Source: Chrysogorgia sp. JL179-B06 (Eukaryota; Cnidaria; Anthozoa; Scleralcyonacea; Chrysogorgiidae). Taken from it: a DNA stretch of 64,000 nt. The stretch lies in the NCBI GenBank assembly GCA_035772405.1, contig JAYKKM010000034.1, forward strand, positions 401,501 to 465,500. Reading direction: 5' to 3'. Position numbers and translations under genes: made by a program. The notes under the pieces are model-generated. The model saw only the letters and a program-made list of their open reading frames with translations. It was not told the origin of the DNA and searched no databases. This document shows positions 56,306-64,000 of this stretch, piece by piece (the stretch's first letter is position 1; each line of letters begins with the position of its first letter).

Positions 56306-59300
56306 TCACCTCACTACAATGTTTTTGTGACCATACGCGTAGGAGTCGACACCATTTTCTAAAAGGTACCGTTTATCATCAAAACAAGATAGCGACACTT
56401 TATTAATTTCATAGCTACCAATCTGATGTTTGACACTTCTAATGGTCTTCATTATGTGTCGCAATTGTTTCTGCTCAAGTAACACACTTTTGTAATCTTC
56501 GTGTCTGATTACTTTTTTAATTATATTTTTTCTAATACCTTTAGCGGTTTTCCCGCCACCTCCACCCTCTTTCAAATAGCTGTACATTTTACTGCGCAAC
56601 CCAACGAACTCGACAATTGGCGTCCCAGCGCACTCGTCCTTCATCTTCCCAATAACTTTCTTATTCTCTCTAAAAAAGAATGGGCTGTCTGCAGGATAGT
56701 CGCTATTGTCAAACTTTTCGCACTCTATCATAAAGTCGGAGTAAACGTCGTCAGTTTTGATCGAGTACAACAGACTGTCAGTGTCAGTGAAGTGCAATCT
56801 ACAGGTGTCGCTAGAGTACTTTTTCATAATATAATTGTAGTGAAAATTGTACATCAGCGTTTTACTCAAGTCTAGTATGCACATACCCACATATGCAGGT
56901 CTATTTAGTGTCAGCGTTTCTTTAACCTTATGGACAGCAACTAAGTTCTCGCTAAATATCTTACAAGACACAAACGTTGGCTTTGAGACAAGCTTTTCTA
57001 ATTTTCTCTCGGTGGTCACTAATCTTACATCCACACGCTTCCTCAAGTTTTCCATCGTTTTTCCGAACACGCTGTTATTCATCAACTTGAAGAAATCCTT
57101 CTCAAAAGCGTTCTTAGCCGCAGTTCTTTTGACTGTGTTAAAGTCAATGTACTTACCCAACCACTTGGACTGATCAAATTGTAGGACCCTATGAACCTTT
57201 TTGATTTTCAACCCAAGGTTCGTGTACAACTGCAGATTTCTATAGTGACACACATACTTTTTTTTGTTCATCAAATTAGTCACCAGCTTCTTCACGCCGC
57301 CAACACTCACATTAAACTTATTTTTAATTTTCGTGCAGTACTCCGATAACATGTCAACGGTTATCTCCATCTTCTCGGGAGCCACCGGGTAATCGTTATG
57401 TAGGTCATGCAAATGGTCTGGATACTCCAAGTCGACTTCAAGCAGTAAACCTTTTTTACTATTGTTGTGATAGTCGCATAGATTAACTTTTTCTATTTCT
57501 TTCTCAGTCAACCACTTGAAGCCGCCCGTGGGTAGACTTCGACTCATTGCCCATCCGTACAAATTGTTGGCGTCAAGGTACATCAAATACTTCGACTCTT
57601 GCTCTTTGTCATACCCTTCCATGTACTTATTATTCGCCACGCCATGTCTGTTGCATATGTAGCTCACACCACCACGCATACCTAATTCTACGAACTGGAA
57701 CATGTCAATGTCGGACAATAATTCGAGTTCTACTCCAGTCATCTTTAACATGGCATCCCAAGCCAATCCGGGTGATGTGAAATAATGGCAAGGGTCTAAT
57801 TTATACTCGCGATGGCACGTCTTTCTAAAGTTCTCGAAAACGTCGGCGAGCAAGAGCACATCGCTTTTCAAATACAGGTCGTGGTACCCACCCATATTTT
57901 TAACGTCGAAGTAGTCCCACACATCGCAAGCGCGCTCGTGCATTTCCGTAATATCTGCGTCATTCAGAATGTTGTAGAAGTCCTTTTTGGAGGGTAGCTC
58001 ACATTCATCGAATTTATCAAAGGAGTCCATATAGTCATAGGGATAGACCCCCTTTCTTGTCATAAGTGCCAACCCCTCGTCGTGAAACACTTCTCACGTG
58101 TATTTGAAAGCGTCCCTTGGTAGGTTCTTCACCAAGTTGTCTAGACCACTACTCATGAACTGAAAGCTGTCCAAAAACACCAAGTTTTTTCCAAGCATGA
58201 ACGCCATGTACTTCTCCATGTTGTTCGGTATCACATTTATGTCTTGACCAAACTTACCAATCTCCTGCATAATGAAATGACTATCGTAGCCGCGTAAGTT
58301 ATGAAAGATCACAGGAATTTTATCAGTCAACTTAAAGTTCACGTTACACTGACGATGTGCGGACCCTCTGTACTTACCTGACACGTGACAGTGGTCTCTC
58401 ACTCTAACGTCAGCGCCAGTGTACTCAACACTGCAAATGTGGCAACTCTTGGCCTCGTCGAAATCTTGTTTGTCGTCATCAGTCAGTGTCATTTCTTTGT
58501 TAAAGTGACTCTCAGATGTCTTTTTACAATACTCAACAATTTCTAACATTTCCCCAATGAACTTGTTAACTGCGTTTTCACCGCGATACACTTTCACTGG
58601 CTTACTGTACTCATTGTCATAGCAACAAACCAGTTTATACCCATAACCACAGTCAACGTGCCTCTGGTAGGCATTTGTGTAACTACGCTCGCTTGATGGT
58701 GTTGTTGCGTGCACCTTCTGTGTGATAGCCTCGAAGTCTGCATACACCACCAATGGTACATTTAATTGTCTGCTAAAATTCTCGTATTTCACTTTCGCAC
58801 CTTTTTGCGGCATTTTAATAGCTTGCTTCCCATTGATGACCAAACACACTTCAATATGACTCTCAAGCACGTCCGCGCGGGTGAAACACTGCAAACAATA
58901 CCTACAAAAATGCTTTCTCGCCTTATGCTCTGACTGACGGTACATGAATTTGTTAAAATCGCGAATGTACACGTAATGCTTGTTGCCCCCGTCATTAGTT
59001 ATCAACAATAGGTCCATATGGTCAGGGTACGCCTCCTTAGAAACGTACACAGGGAATGGCTGCTTATTTTCGTACCCAAAAACATTAATGCTAATTTCGT
59101 TAGCCTTTTCGATCTTGTTGTAGTCTTTGAGTGTGACTGGGAAGTCAATTCCGTCATAATTCAGCTCACCGACACGCCTAGCGTACTTCGACGTTCTATC
59201 GGAGTGTTTTCCAACAGGAAACTTGTGCGCAAGGTGACACCATCTAAAGCACTCGTTGTCATCCCCATTATTTACGTTTATCAGACCCTTCATGCTGTTG

Positions 59301-59884
59301 CACAGCTCCTTTGGCAACGCAATGTAGCTACTCCCATGCAAAGGTCTGTAAATAGCGACATTAACGTAGTGCGCGTCTATTTTGTCGATAGTCCATCCAG
59401 ACCCCTCAGATAACCACCCAGCTATCCGCGTCAAAATCTGTTCCGACCCACGATTGGCAACACCCTCGATGTCATGCTCGTTAATGACGACGAACGTTTC
59501 GCTGTTAAAGTAGGCAGTTTTGTACGTGGTCTTATCGAGTTCTAAAGCTTTCTCAAAAGTAACCTTAACTGTCTCTACCACTTTCATTCCGTTGGTCTCA
59601 CCCAGCTCACGTCTCAAAAGGTTAGTGACAGCACTTCTACTAGCGTTTACCTGATTGATGTCTCTGTCGTCAATTACTTCGACTTCATAGGACCTCGTGA
59701 ACCCTCTCAGTGCTCGATCCAACAGATGCGTTGACGGTGCGAGGTCTTCAACTACAGGTTGTCCCTCCTGATCTCTAAAGAAGCCATGAACGTTGGTCGC
59801 TTCATCTGTTAGTGAATTGACAACGGCTGCGCTCGTCTTATGCGCCCGTCTTTTTGTCAGTGGGTTTTTCGCAGTCCGACTCAT
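56306..59884 (-). pseudogene. polB: Protein-primed family B DNA polymerase with one in-frame TGA
   Basis: The frame runs 596 codons from ATG 59884, then TGA at 58096-58094, then 594 more codons to 56306, without frame change. N-terminal part: a C-x2-C...H zinc finger (326-347), exonuclease motif I (YADFEA, D383/E385), a Cys/His endonuclease-VII-like insert (CHIC ... DHCH ... RGSAHRQCN, 481-513), exonuclease motif II (HNLRGYD, 528-534). After the TGA: exonuclease motif III (YLKSDVLLLAD), polymerase motif A (YLDANNLYGWAM), B (FKLMNNSVFGKTMEN) and C (FTDTDSLL). This is the DNA_pol_B_2 type of Polintons, adintoviruses and related elements. Every catalytic residue is kept, so the nonsense change is recent, read through, or bypassed. 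Confidence 0.92.
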
Positions 59885-60510
59885 TGGCTTCTATATACAC
59901 TACGCTTATTTATTTTTTTCCTAAACCACTCGTTGTAATAATTGTCGCCACTTTCACACCATCCCAGCTTTGGGTACACCACCCCAAACAGATTGTTGTC
60001 AAACAAGTCTTTCACCTTCCCGTCTTTGAGGTCTGACACCTTCTTGAGTGTCTCGACTCGTCTTCTATGACACAACCTAATAATGTAGTATCCGTATCTG
60101 CTAACATTTCTACCCTTTATCAAATTGCATGAGTGCAGCACGTTGACAACTTTCAGGAAGTCCTCTTTTACTAACTCAAGGTGCTCACCCTTCACGACAT
60201 TACGTAGTCTCCTCCCCATCCACCAAGACCGTTTGTGAACGCTTTTTAGTCGTGTGAGTCTCATGTCGCTGTAACTCTGAGTGTAACCCCATTCGATGTC
60301 GCCGCACTTTGGACACGCGTACCCACCGCAGTCACTTACGTTTTTCACAACGTCACAATCCGAGCAGTAGTAGATTCTGAAGGTGTCTCCACACTCAGTT
60401 TGCGTCTCACTCGCGATTTCGTCAATTGTTAAGCCATAACTCATCAGCCTCATAAGTTTGTCCATCACTCTTATACTACTCCAACATTTTTTTATCGAGT
60501 TAGCACCCAC
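59881..60510 (-). CDS. Zinc-ribbon protein, VLTF3-like late transcription factor (tentative)
   Basis: 209 residues. A zinc ribbon YYCSDCDVV ... YACPKCGDIEWGY lies at about 48-78. A helical region follows with HKRSWWMGRRLRNVVKGE, then VSRYGYYIIRLC and a final FGVVYPKLGW. This order (zinc ribbon, H/Y-K-R start, Y-Y-I-x-R-L, x-L-G-W end) recalls the poxvirus late transcription factor VLTF3 family. The call rests on pattern only. The stop overlaps the polB start (ATGA), and its own start overlaps the end of the next gene by 19 nt. A role in element transcription would fit. Confidence 0.5.
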   Translation of the reverse strand: MGANSIKKCWSSIRVMDKLMRLMSYGLTIDEIASETQTECGDTFRIYYCSDCDVVKNVSDCGGYACPKCGDIEWGYTQSYSDMRLTRLKSVHKRSWWMGRRLRNVVKGEHLELVKEDFLKVVNVLHSCNLIKGRNVSRYGYYIIRLCHRRRVETLKKVSDLKDGKVKDLFDNNLFGVVYPKLGWCESGDNYYNEWFRKKINKRSVYRSQ

Positions 60511-60911
60511 ACTACTATTCCACTACCCAAACCTAGCGCACCAACAAACAACAATTGGTACTCCTTCATTTCCGCACTCGGTTGGTAGTAATCCGCAATC
60601 TTCGGACTCTCAGTGAACACTCGTCCGCTGTACTGTATAGTCATTACGCTTCTAAGTTCTTCCAACGCGTGGTTTGTGTCATTGATGTCGGCATTAGCAT
60701 CTGAGAGCCGTTGCCGTAAACGCTGGATCTTATCTTTCGTGGCGACTTCATTTTCATACCACACTTCTTTCGCACTGGCTAACTGCTCCAACGCATGATT
60801 GTGTCTCTTCATCTCAGCTTCGTAACCTGAGTGATTAAACTTCGAAAACATAAAGCCAGCGCCTGCAAAAGCCACTGCATTAAAAATCCCTCCAGCCACA
60901 ACACTCGCCAT
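60492..60911 (-). CDS. Membrane/coiled-coil protein of the PolB element
   Basis: 139 residues. A Gly/Ala-rich hydrophobic N terminus (VVAGGIFNAVAFAGAGFMF, 4-22), a charged heptad-like helix (about 28-92) and a C-terminal hydrophobic helix (LLFVGALGLGSGIVVWVL, 120-137). No known domain. It lies in the tightly packed minus-strand set, 4 bp after the 60916 gene. A virion membrane or structural role is possible but not shown. Confidence 0.6.
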   Translation of the reverse strand: MASVVAGGIFNAVAFAGAGFMFSKFNHSGYEAEMKRHNHALEQLASAKEVWYENEVATKDKIQRLRQRLSDANADINDTNHALEELRSVMTIQYSGRVFTESPKIADYYQPSAEMKEYQLLFVGALGLGSGIVVWVLTR

Positions 60912-60915
60912 TAAC

Positions 60916-61179
60916 TTACGTTGATTTGAATGGATCTGTCGGTATCCACTTTTTTGATTGCACCCACTTTACTAACAGCGTTCCTGCACCAACAGCTGCA
61001 GCAAGTTTCACTGTACCTTTAACTGTCTCTGGTGTTCCCAATGGTTCTCCCAAAGCCTTTTTAGAGATCATACTCACTGCCACAGCACCAGTCGTAACAA
61101 GTAGCGCATCGTACAATTCGTTCATGAGTTCTTTTCGATCGATCGCAGTCATATATACATTGTCGTGTGTTTTGTTCAA
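60916..61179 (-). CDS. Small membrane protein of the PolB element
   Basis: 87 residues with two hydrophobic segments (ALLVTTGAVAVSMIS, and AAAVGAGTLLVKWV) joined by a LGEPLGTPETVKG loop. Its start overlaps the stop of the preceding gene by 4 nt (ATGA). Function unknown. Confidence 0.55.
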   Translation of the reverse strand: MNKTHDNVYMTAIDRKELMNELYDALLVTTGAVAVSMISKKALGEPLGTPETVKGTVKLAAAVGAGTLLVKWVQSKKWIPTDPFKST

Positions 61180-61511
61180 GAATCAAACGTGTCTAACGCT
61201 GGACGACGAGTTTTATGACTCTCTAACACAGGTGCTGGTGCAGTACTCACAGGTTCTTTTTCACTGCTAATTGTGTACCATAACGAAGCAGCAGCAATGA
61301 TAACACCAAGTGTTCCAACAATATAACCATAGCTCCACTCGCTACCCTGTTCTTCGTTAACTATCATTTCGCGCATTTTTTTTTCTTTCGCAGCTTTCGA
61401 TATCTCAGCCAACTTTTTACCAGCAGCGACGCGCTTTGGGTCCTTCACCTTAACACTTTTCACATCGGCCGTGATCTTAGCGTCAACAGCTGTCTGTGAG
61501 TCTTCAACCAT
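61176..61511 (-). CDS. Single-pass membrane protein of the PolB element
   Basis: 111 residues. Lys/Ala-rich N-terminal helix with VKDPKRVAAGKKLAEISKAA, then one membrane segment (YGYIVGTLGVIIAAASLWY, about 61-79) and a Pro-rich tail. First gene leftward from the divergent promoter. No homologue I can name. Confidence 0.55.
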   Translation of the reverse strand: MVEDSQTAVDAKITADVKSVKVKDPKRVAAGKKLAEISKAAKEKKMREMIVNEEQGSEWSYGYIVGTLGVIIAAASLWYTISSEKEPVSTAPAPVLESHKTRRPALDTFDS

Positions 61512-61644
61512 CTAATACACTATCACGTGTTATCTTACTCACAGTTGACCTCACAGGCGTCTCACAGTTGACCTCACAGTTATCTCACAGTTCCAGACCA
61601 AACGCACTAAAAAAAATTAGGATTTTTTCTGGGAGTATAACATA
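61512..61644. promoter_or_regulatory. Divergent promoter with 20-bp repeats
   Basis: 133 bp separate the minus and plus gene sets. It contains CGTCTCACAGTTGACCTCAC twice and a shortened third copy (TATCTCACAGTT), between about 61536 and 61590, and an AT-rich stretch with TATAAC just before the plus-strand ATG. The repeats are candidates for a shared regulator site. Confidence 0.55.
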
Positions 61645-62379
61645 ATGACTCAAGTCCAAGGCGTCACAGACGAGGAGGCCCGCCACTTGCTGGGAACGGC
61701 CTTTGTCAGTGTGTTTACCCTACGAGTCGACAATGGACCCAACGTCTTAAACGAGTACTTTTCAATATACGATCTGTTCGACCCCGACCCTGAAGGGCCG
61801 CCAAAACGACTTGGCTCTCAGGTCCGCCATACGAGGTATCTTCTCAACGCTTGGATCGATCTTCGAGAGGAAAGAGCCAACGAGCTTGCTGATATATTAG
61901 CTGGCATAATCCCTGTGTGGTGTTACTCATCATTCAAGTACCTTACGTTAGCAAGTGATGTCTACTTGAACAACCCTTGTGAGTCCACAGCTACATTACT
62001 CGGTAATTTCCTCCAAGTGTTCTTAGCGACCCTTATGTGGAGACCGTGCCCAACCAAAGCCAAAGCGTGGCTAGAGCTCGCCGCGAACCGCGACGTTCTC
62101 GTTTGCAAGATGGGGTGTAATGAGATACTGGGTGTGGGTGATGTCGAGGCCCACGTGCTCTCGCCCGCCCACAGACACTTTGCGAGAGATGAAAACGTGT
62201 ACACCTGTCACCCATGCGGTGTGGTCACCAACGACCCACTGCATCGCTTAAGACACGAGAGCTCGAGGTCCCACCTTAAAAACTTAGAGCTTCAGCGGGT
62301 ATTTAACAACGAACAACAGTTGCCGCAACAGGAGAGAACATTTCTCTGGAGGTATAGTAATCATGAAGAAATTCGGTAG
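61645..62379 (+). CDS. Zinc-finger protein of the PolB element
   Basis: 244 residues. The first two thirds are helical and unrecognised. The C-terminal part has two candidate fingers: CKMGCNEILGVGDVEAHVL with a following H (about 160-182), and YTCHPCGVVTNDPLHRLRHE with SSRSH (about 191-215), the second resembling U1-type C2H2 fingers with spaced His. Its end overlaps the thymidine kinase start by 17 nt, so both probably share a transcript. Function unknown. Nucleic-acid binding is likely. Confidence 0.6.
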   Translation: MTQVQGVTDEEARHLLGTAFVSVFTLRVDNGPNVLNEYFSIYDLFDPDPEGPPKRLGSQVRHTRYLLNAWIDLREERANELADILAGIIPVWCYSSFKYLTLASDVYLNNPCESTATLLGNFLQVFLATLMWRPCPTKAKAWLELAANRDVLVCKMGCNEILGVGDVEAHVLSPAHRHFARDENVYTCHPCGVVTNDPLHRLRHESSRSHLKNLELQRVFNNEQQLPQQERTFLWRYSNHEEIR

Positions 62380-62926
62380 ACTAGAAATCGTGATTGGTCC
62401 CATGTTCGCAGGAAAAACAACAGAGACTCTTCGCAGGTTAGTTGCGTTAAGTAAGTCAGGGCTCAAAGTACTTTACATGAACAATGCAGGCGACACCAGG
62501 CGAACTGACCACGCGTTCTCCACACATCGTCAGACCATTGTTGTTGGATCAGATAGTTTACCTGCAGAGTTAATCACCAACCTCCCGAGTTCTTCCGAAG
62601 TAACTGACTACGACGCCATTGGCATTGACGAAGGCCATTGGTACTCCGATCTGTCAGTTATTCGCGAATACATTAAAGCTGGCATCCACGTCATTATTTG
62701 TGGTCTCATAGCGACAGAGCATTTAAAAAGACTTGGTGAACTCGACACACTGTTCTCAGTAGCAGACGACATCACATTTCTAAAAGCGTATTGCGCTGTT
62801 TGTCGCGACACCGATGGAACAGCTGTCGACGCACCATTCGTTTGGAGATACAACCCAGGACCATCATTCGTTGGTGGTGCTGAGCAATATCGTGCAGTGT
62901 GCAGACGTCATCATCCTTCCACGTAA
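62363..62926 (+). CDS. tk: Thymidine kinase, type II
   Basis: 187 residues, full length for viral or cellular type II thymidine kinase, which phosphorylates thymidine to dTMP using ATP. P-loop GPMFAGKT (12-19), GIDEGHWYSD in place of the DEAQF box (87-96), and the lid zinc site C144/C147 (YCAVC) with C180 and H183 (YRAVCRRHH). All key residues are present with no frameshift. It supplies dTTP precursor for the linked polymerase. Such genes occur in large DNA viruses and some phages, but are unexpected in Polinton-type elements. Confidence 0.9.
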   Translation: MKKFGRLEIVIGPMFAGKTTETLRRLVALSKSGLKVLYMNNAGDTRRTDHAFSTHRQTIVVGSDSLPAELITNLPSSSEVTDYDAIGIDEGHWYSDLSVIREYIKAGIHVIICGLIATEHLKRLGELDTLFSVADDITFLKAYCAVCRDTDGTAVDAPFVWRYNPGPSFVGGAEQYRAVCRRHHPST

Positions 62927-63027
62927 AATTAAGGGTGTTCTCGGATACCCCACTTTTTAAATTTGTACATTGGTCACATGAAGCGTCCAATGTCGTGGAA
63001 ACATTTTTTTCACACAGTGGTCAGAAG

Positions 63028-63366
63028 GTTTGTGAAATAAAGAGAGAAATCTTCGCGGATATTTTTACTAAGTTAAAAACGTCTTTAAAAAATGCTAGAG
63101 CAGTCGTCTCAACAACGAGAACGGGTGTTAACTCGACTCATTACTCGCTGTCTAAAAAAGTCTCTTTACAATAGCCAGAAGGTTTGTGAGACAAATAGAG
63201 TTCCACAAACATTTTCATTGAGAGAGAGTTTCGCAGATATTTTTATCAAGTTAAAAACGTCTTTAAAAACGCTAGAACAGTTATCACTTCGAGCGTCGTC
63301 TCAACAACGAGAACGAGTGCTAACTCAACTCATTACTCGCTGTCTAAAAAGTCTCTTTACAATAGT
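63028..63366 (+). repeat. Imperfect direct duplication behind the nuclease gene
   Basis: TTTGTGA...GATATTTTTA...AAGTTAAAAACGTCTTTAAA...CTCGCTGTCTAAAAAAGTCTCTTTACAATAG occurs at 63028-63172 and again at 63184-63366. The right copy includes the last codons and stop of the nuclease gene (minus). The left copy is therefore a decayed duplicate of that gene's 3' end. Confidence 0.7.
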
Positions 63367-64000
63367 GTCTCTCATGGTTACTCAGCGCCGACTTATTTTT
63401 AAATTGACGAAAACACTGGGGACACTGAAACCCAATGTCAAAGAAATATTTTATTACCATGGTAATAGCGTCGTCGTATGAGTCACACAACAATGTTAGA
63501 TACCCAGCGGATTTATATCTAAGCAACAGAGTGTCTTGCTCTTTGGATGTCTTGCCTGTGCCACCTGGATTCTTGAACTCAATCACAAGCCCGCTATGCT
63601 GTCGGTTTGCATTGGCAATAATCAAGTCAGGTGTTCCACGTTGGTAACCTTTCTTCCACGAATTTATTCTTTTACTTGAAGTGTCTTGATTCTCACCACA
63701 AGCATCTATCAAAATAGCCTCTGGATAATATTTCCTAAGAAAACCAACAACTTTCGTGTGAAGGTCGAACTCAGTGATCATTTTAAACTGGTTGTGCTTG
63801 AGACCGACGTCAGCTAAACTTTTTCTAACGCTTGGTAAGACTTCTGTGTGCACCCACCTTCCGAAGTGTCTCGCACGCTCTAGGTTACTCGAGAACGTTA
63901 GTGAGTAGACCCCAAGTTCGTTGATAAACGAGGCCTGTTCCATCTTCATTTTGCAATCAGGTTCGACGTGGTCGTTAACTGCATCTTTTGGTCGAGCATA
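63344..64000 (-). CDS. BRO-N / VRR-NUC nuclease / zinc-finger fusion (5' end beyond window)
   Basis: The frame is open from the window edge through ATG 63949 to TAG at 63344, so the start lies outside. Order: end of a BRO-N domain (FINELGVYSLTF ... FGRWVHTEVLPSVRKSL), then a PD-(D/E)xK core of the VRR-NUC kind (RGTPDLIIA and LVIEFKNPGG, with S-K-E-Q after), then a C2H2 finger (FQCPQCFRQFKNKSALSNH). BRO proteins are typical of DNA viruses and phages. VRR-NUC is a structure-specific or restriction-like nuclease fold. It converges on the thymidine kinase gene. A Holliday-junction or end-processing role is possible. Confidence 0.85.
   Translation of the reverse strand, partial: YARPKDAVNDHVEPDCKMKMEQASFINELGVYSLTFSSNLERARHFGRWVHTEVLPSVRKSLADVGLKHNQFKMITEFDLHTKVVGFLRKYYPEAILIDACGENQDTSSKRINSWKKGYQRGTPDLIIANANRQHSGLVIEFKNPGGTGKTSKEQDTLLLRYKSAGYLTLLCDSYDDAITMVIKYFFDIGFQCPQCFRQFKNKSALSNHERHYCKETF

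Noticed and set aside
58094..58096. Alternative genetic code (TGA as sense) for the PolB element
   Set aside because: Only one internal TGA occurs in the block, other genes are normal, and host exons fit the standard code.

Overview
This is a stretch of nuclear genome from an invertebrate animal. Host genes have introns with GT-AG splice sites and the standard code. Most of the rest is palindromic MITEs, tRNA-derived SINEs, Penelope-like elements (PLEs), a Ty3/Gypsy element, (TA)n arrays and a protein-primed PolB element. A cnidarian, perhaps an anthozoan, fits best, but that is inference.

Host genes are sparse and split into small exons that translation of short stretches between splice sites reveals. 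(1) Bases 465-629 (+) are the terminal exon of an unidentified gene. (2) On the minus strand, 13094 down to 3741, three exons (12930-13094, 8926-9017, 3741-3825) join in phase to give a complete RRM RNA-binding domain; later exons were not found. (3) On the plus strand, 25932-35142 holds five exons of LAMTOR3, the Ragulator/MP1 scaffold; exon 1 was not found. (4) At 45072-46758 (+) are two exons of a type II membrane fibrinogen-related (FReD) protein with an ITIM-like and an SH3-ligand-like tail; its C-terminal exon is missing.

The introns and spacers are filled with mobile DNA. Left part (1-25 kb): hAT copies, several TIR/MITE families, a roughly 1.8 kb element carrying a satellite array, and TTAA-flanked palindromes. 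Middle (35-44 kb): a clean nest in which a SINE is interrupted by a Ty3/Gypsy element (5-bp duplication GTCTT), which is interrupted by a foldback element with a 9-bp duplication, whose arms continue into a TTAA-type palindrome. Right-middle (46.8-55.6 kb): SINEs, a PLE with terminal direct repeats and GIY-YIG domain, a second truncated PLE, and 2.8 tandem copies of a 280-bp monomer, each carrying a complete-looking type I hammerhead ribozyme on the minus strand. This last array looks like an animal retrozyme. More hammerhead motifs lie in the PLE fragments.

The right end (about 55.8-64 kb, continuing past the window) is a compact, intronless, virus-like gene block. Reading from the divergent promoter at 61512-61644, the minus strand encodes two small membrane proteins, a coiled-coil membrane protein, a VLTF3-like zinc-ribbon protein and a protein-primed family B DNA polymerase, with ATGA-type overlaps. 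The plus strand encodes a zinc-finger protein and a type II thymidine kinase. A BRO-N/VRR-NUC/zinc-finger nuclease reads toward them from the right edge. PolB is interrupted by one in-frame TGA while all its catalytic motifs remain. No integrase, capsid, packaging ATPase or protease is visible in the window. The block looks like an endogenous virus or large self-synthesising element of unusual gene content.
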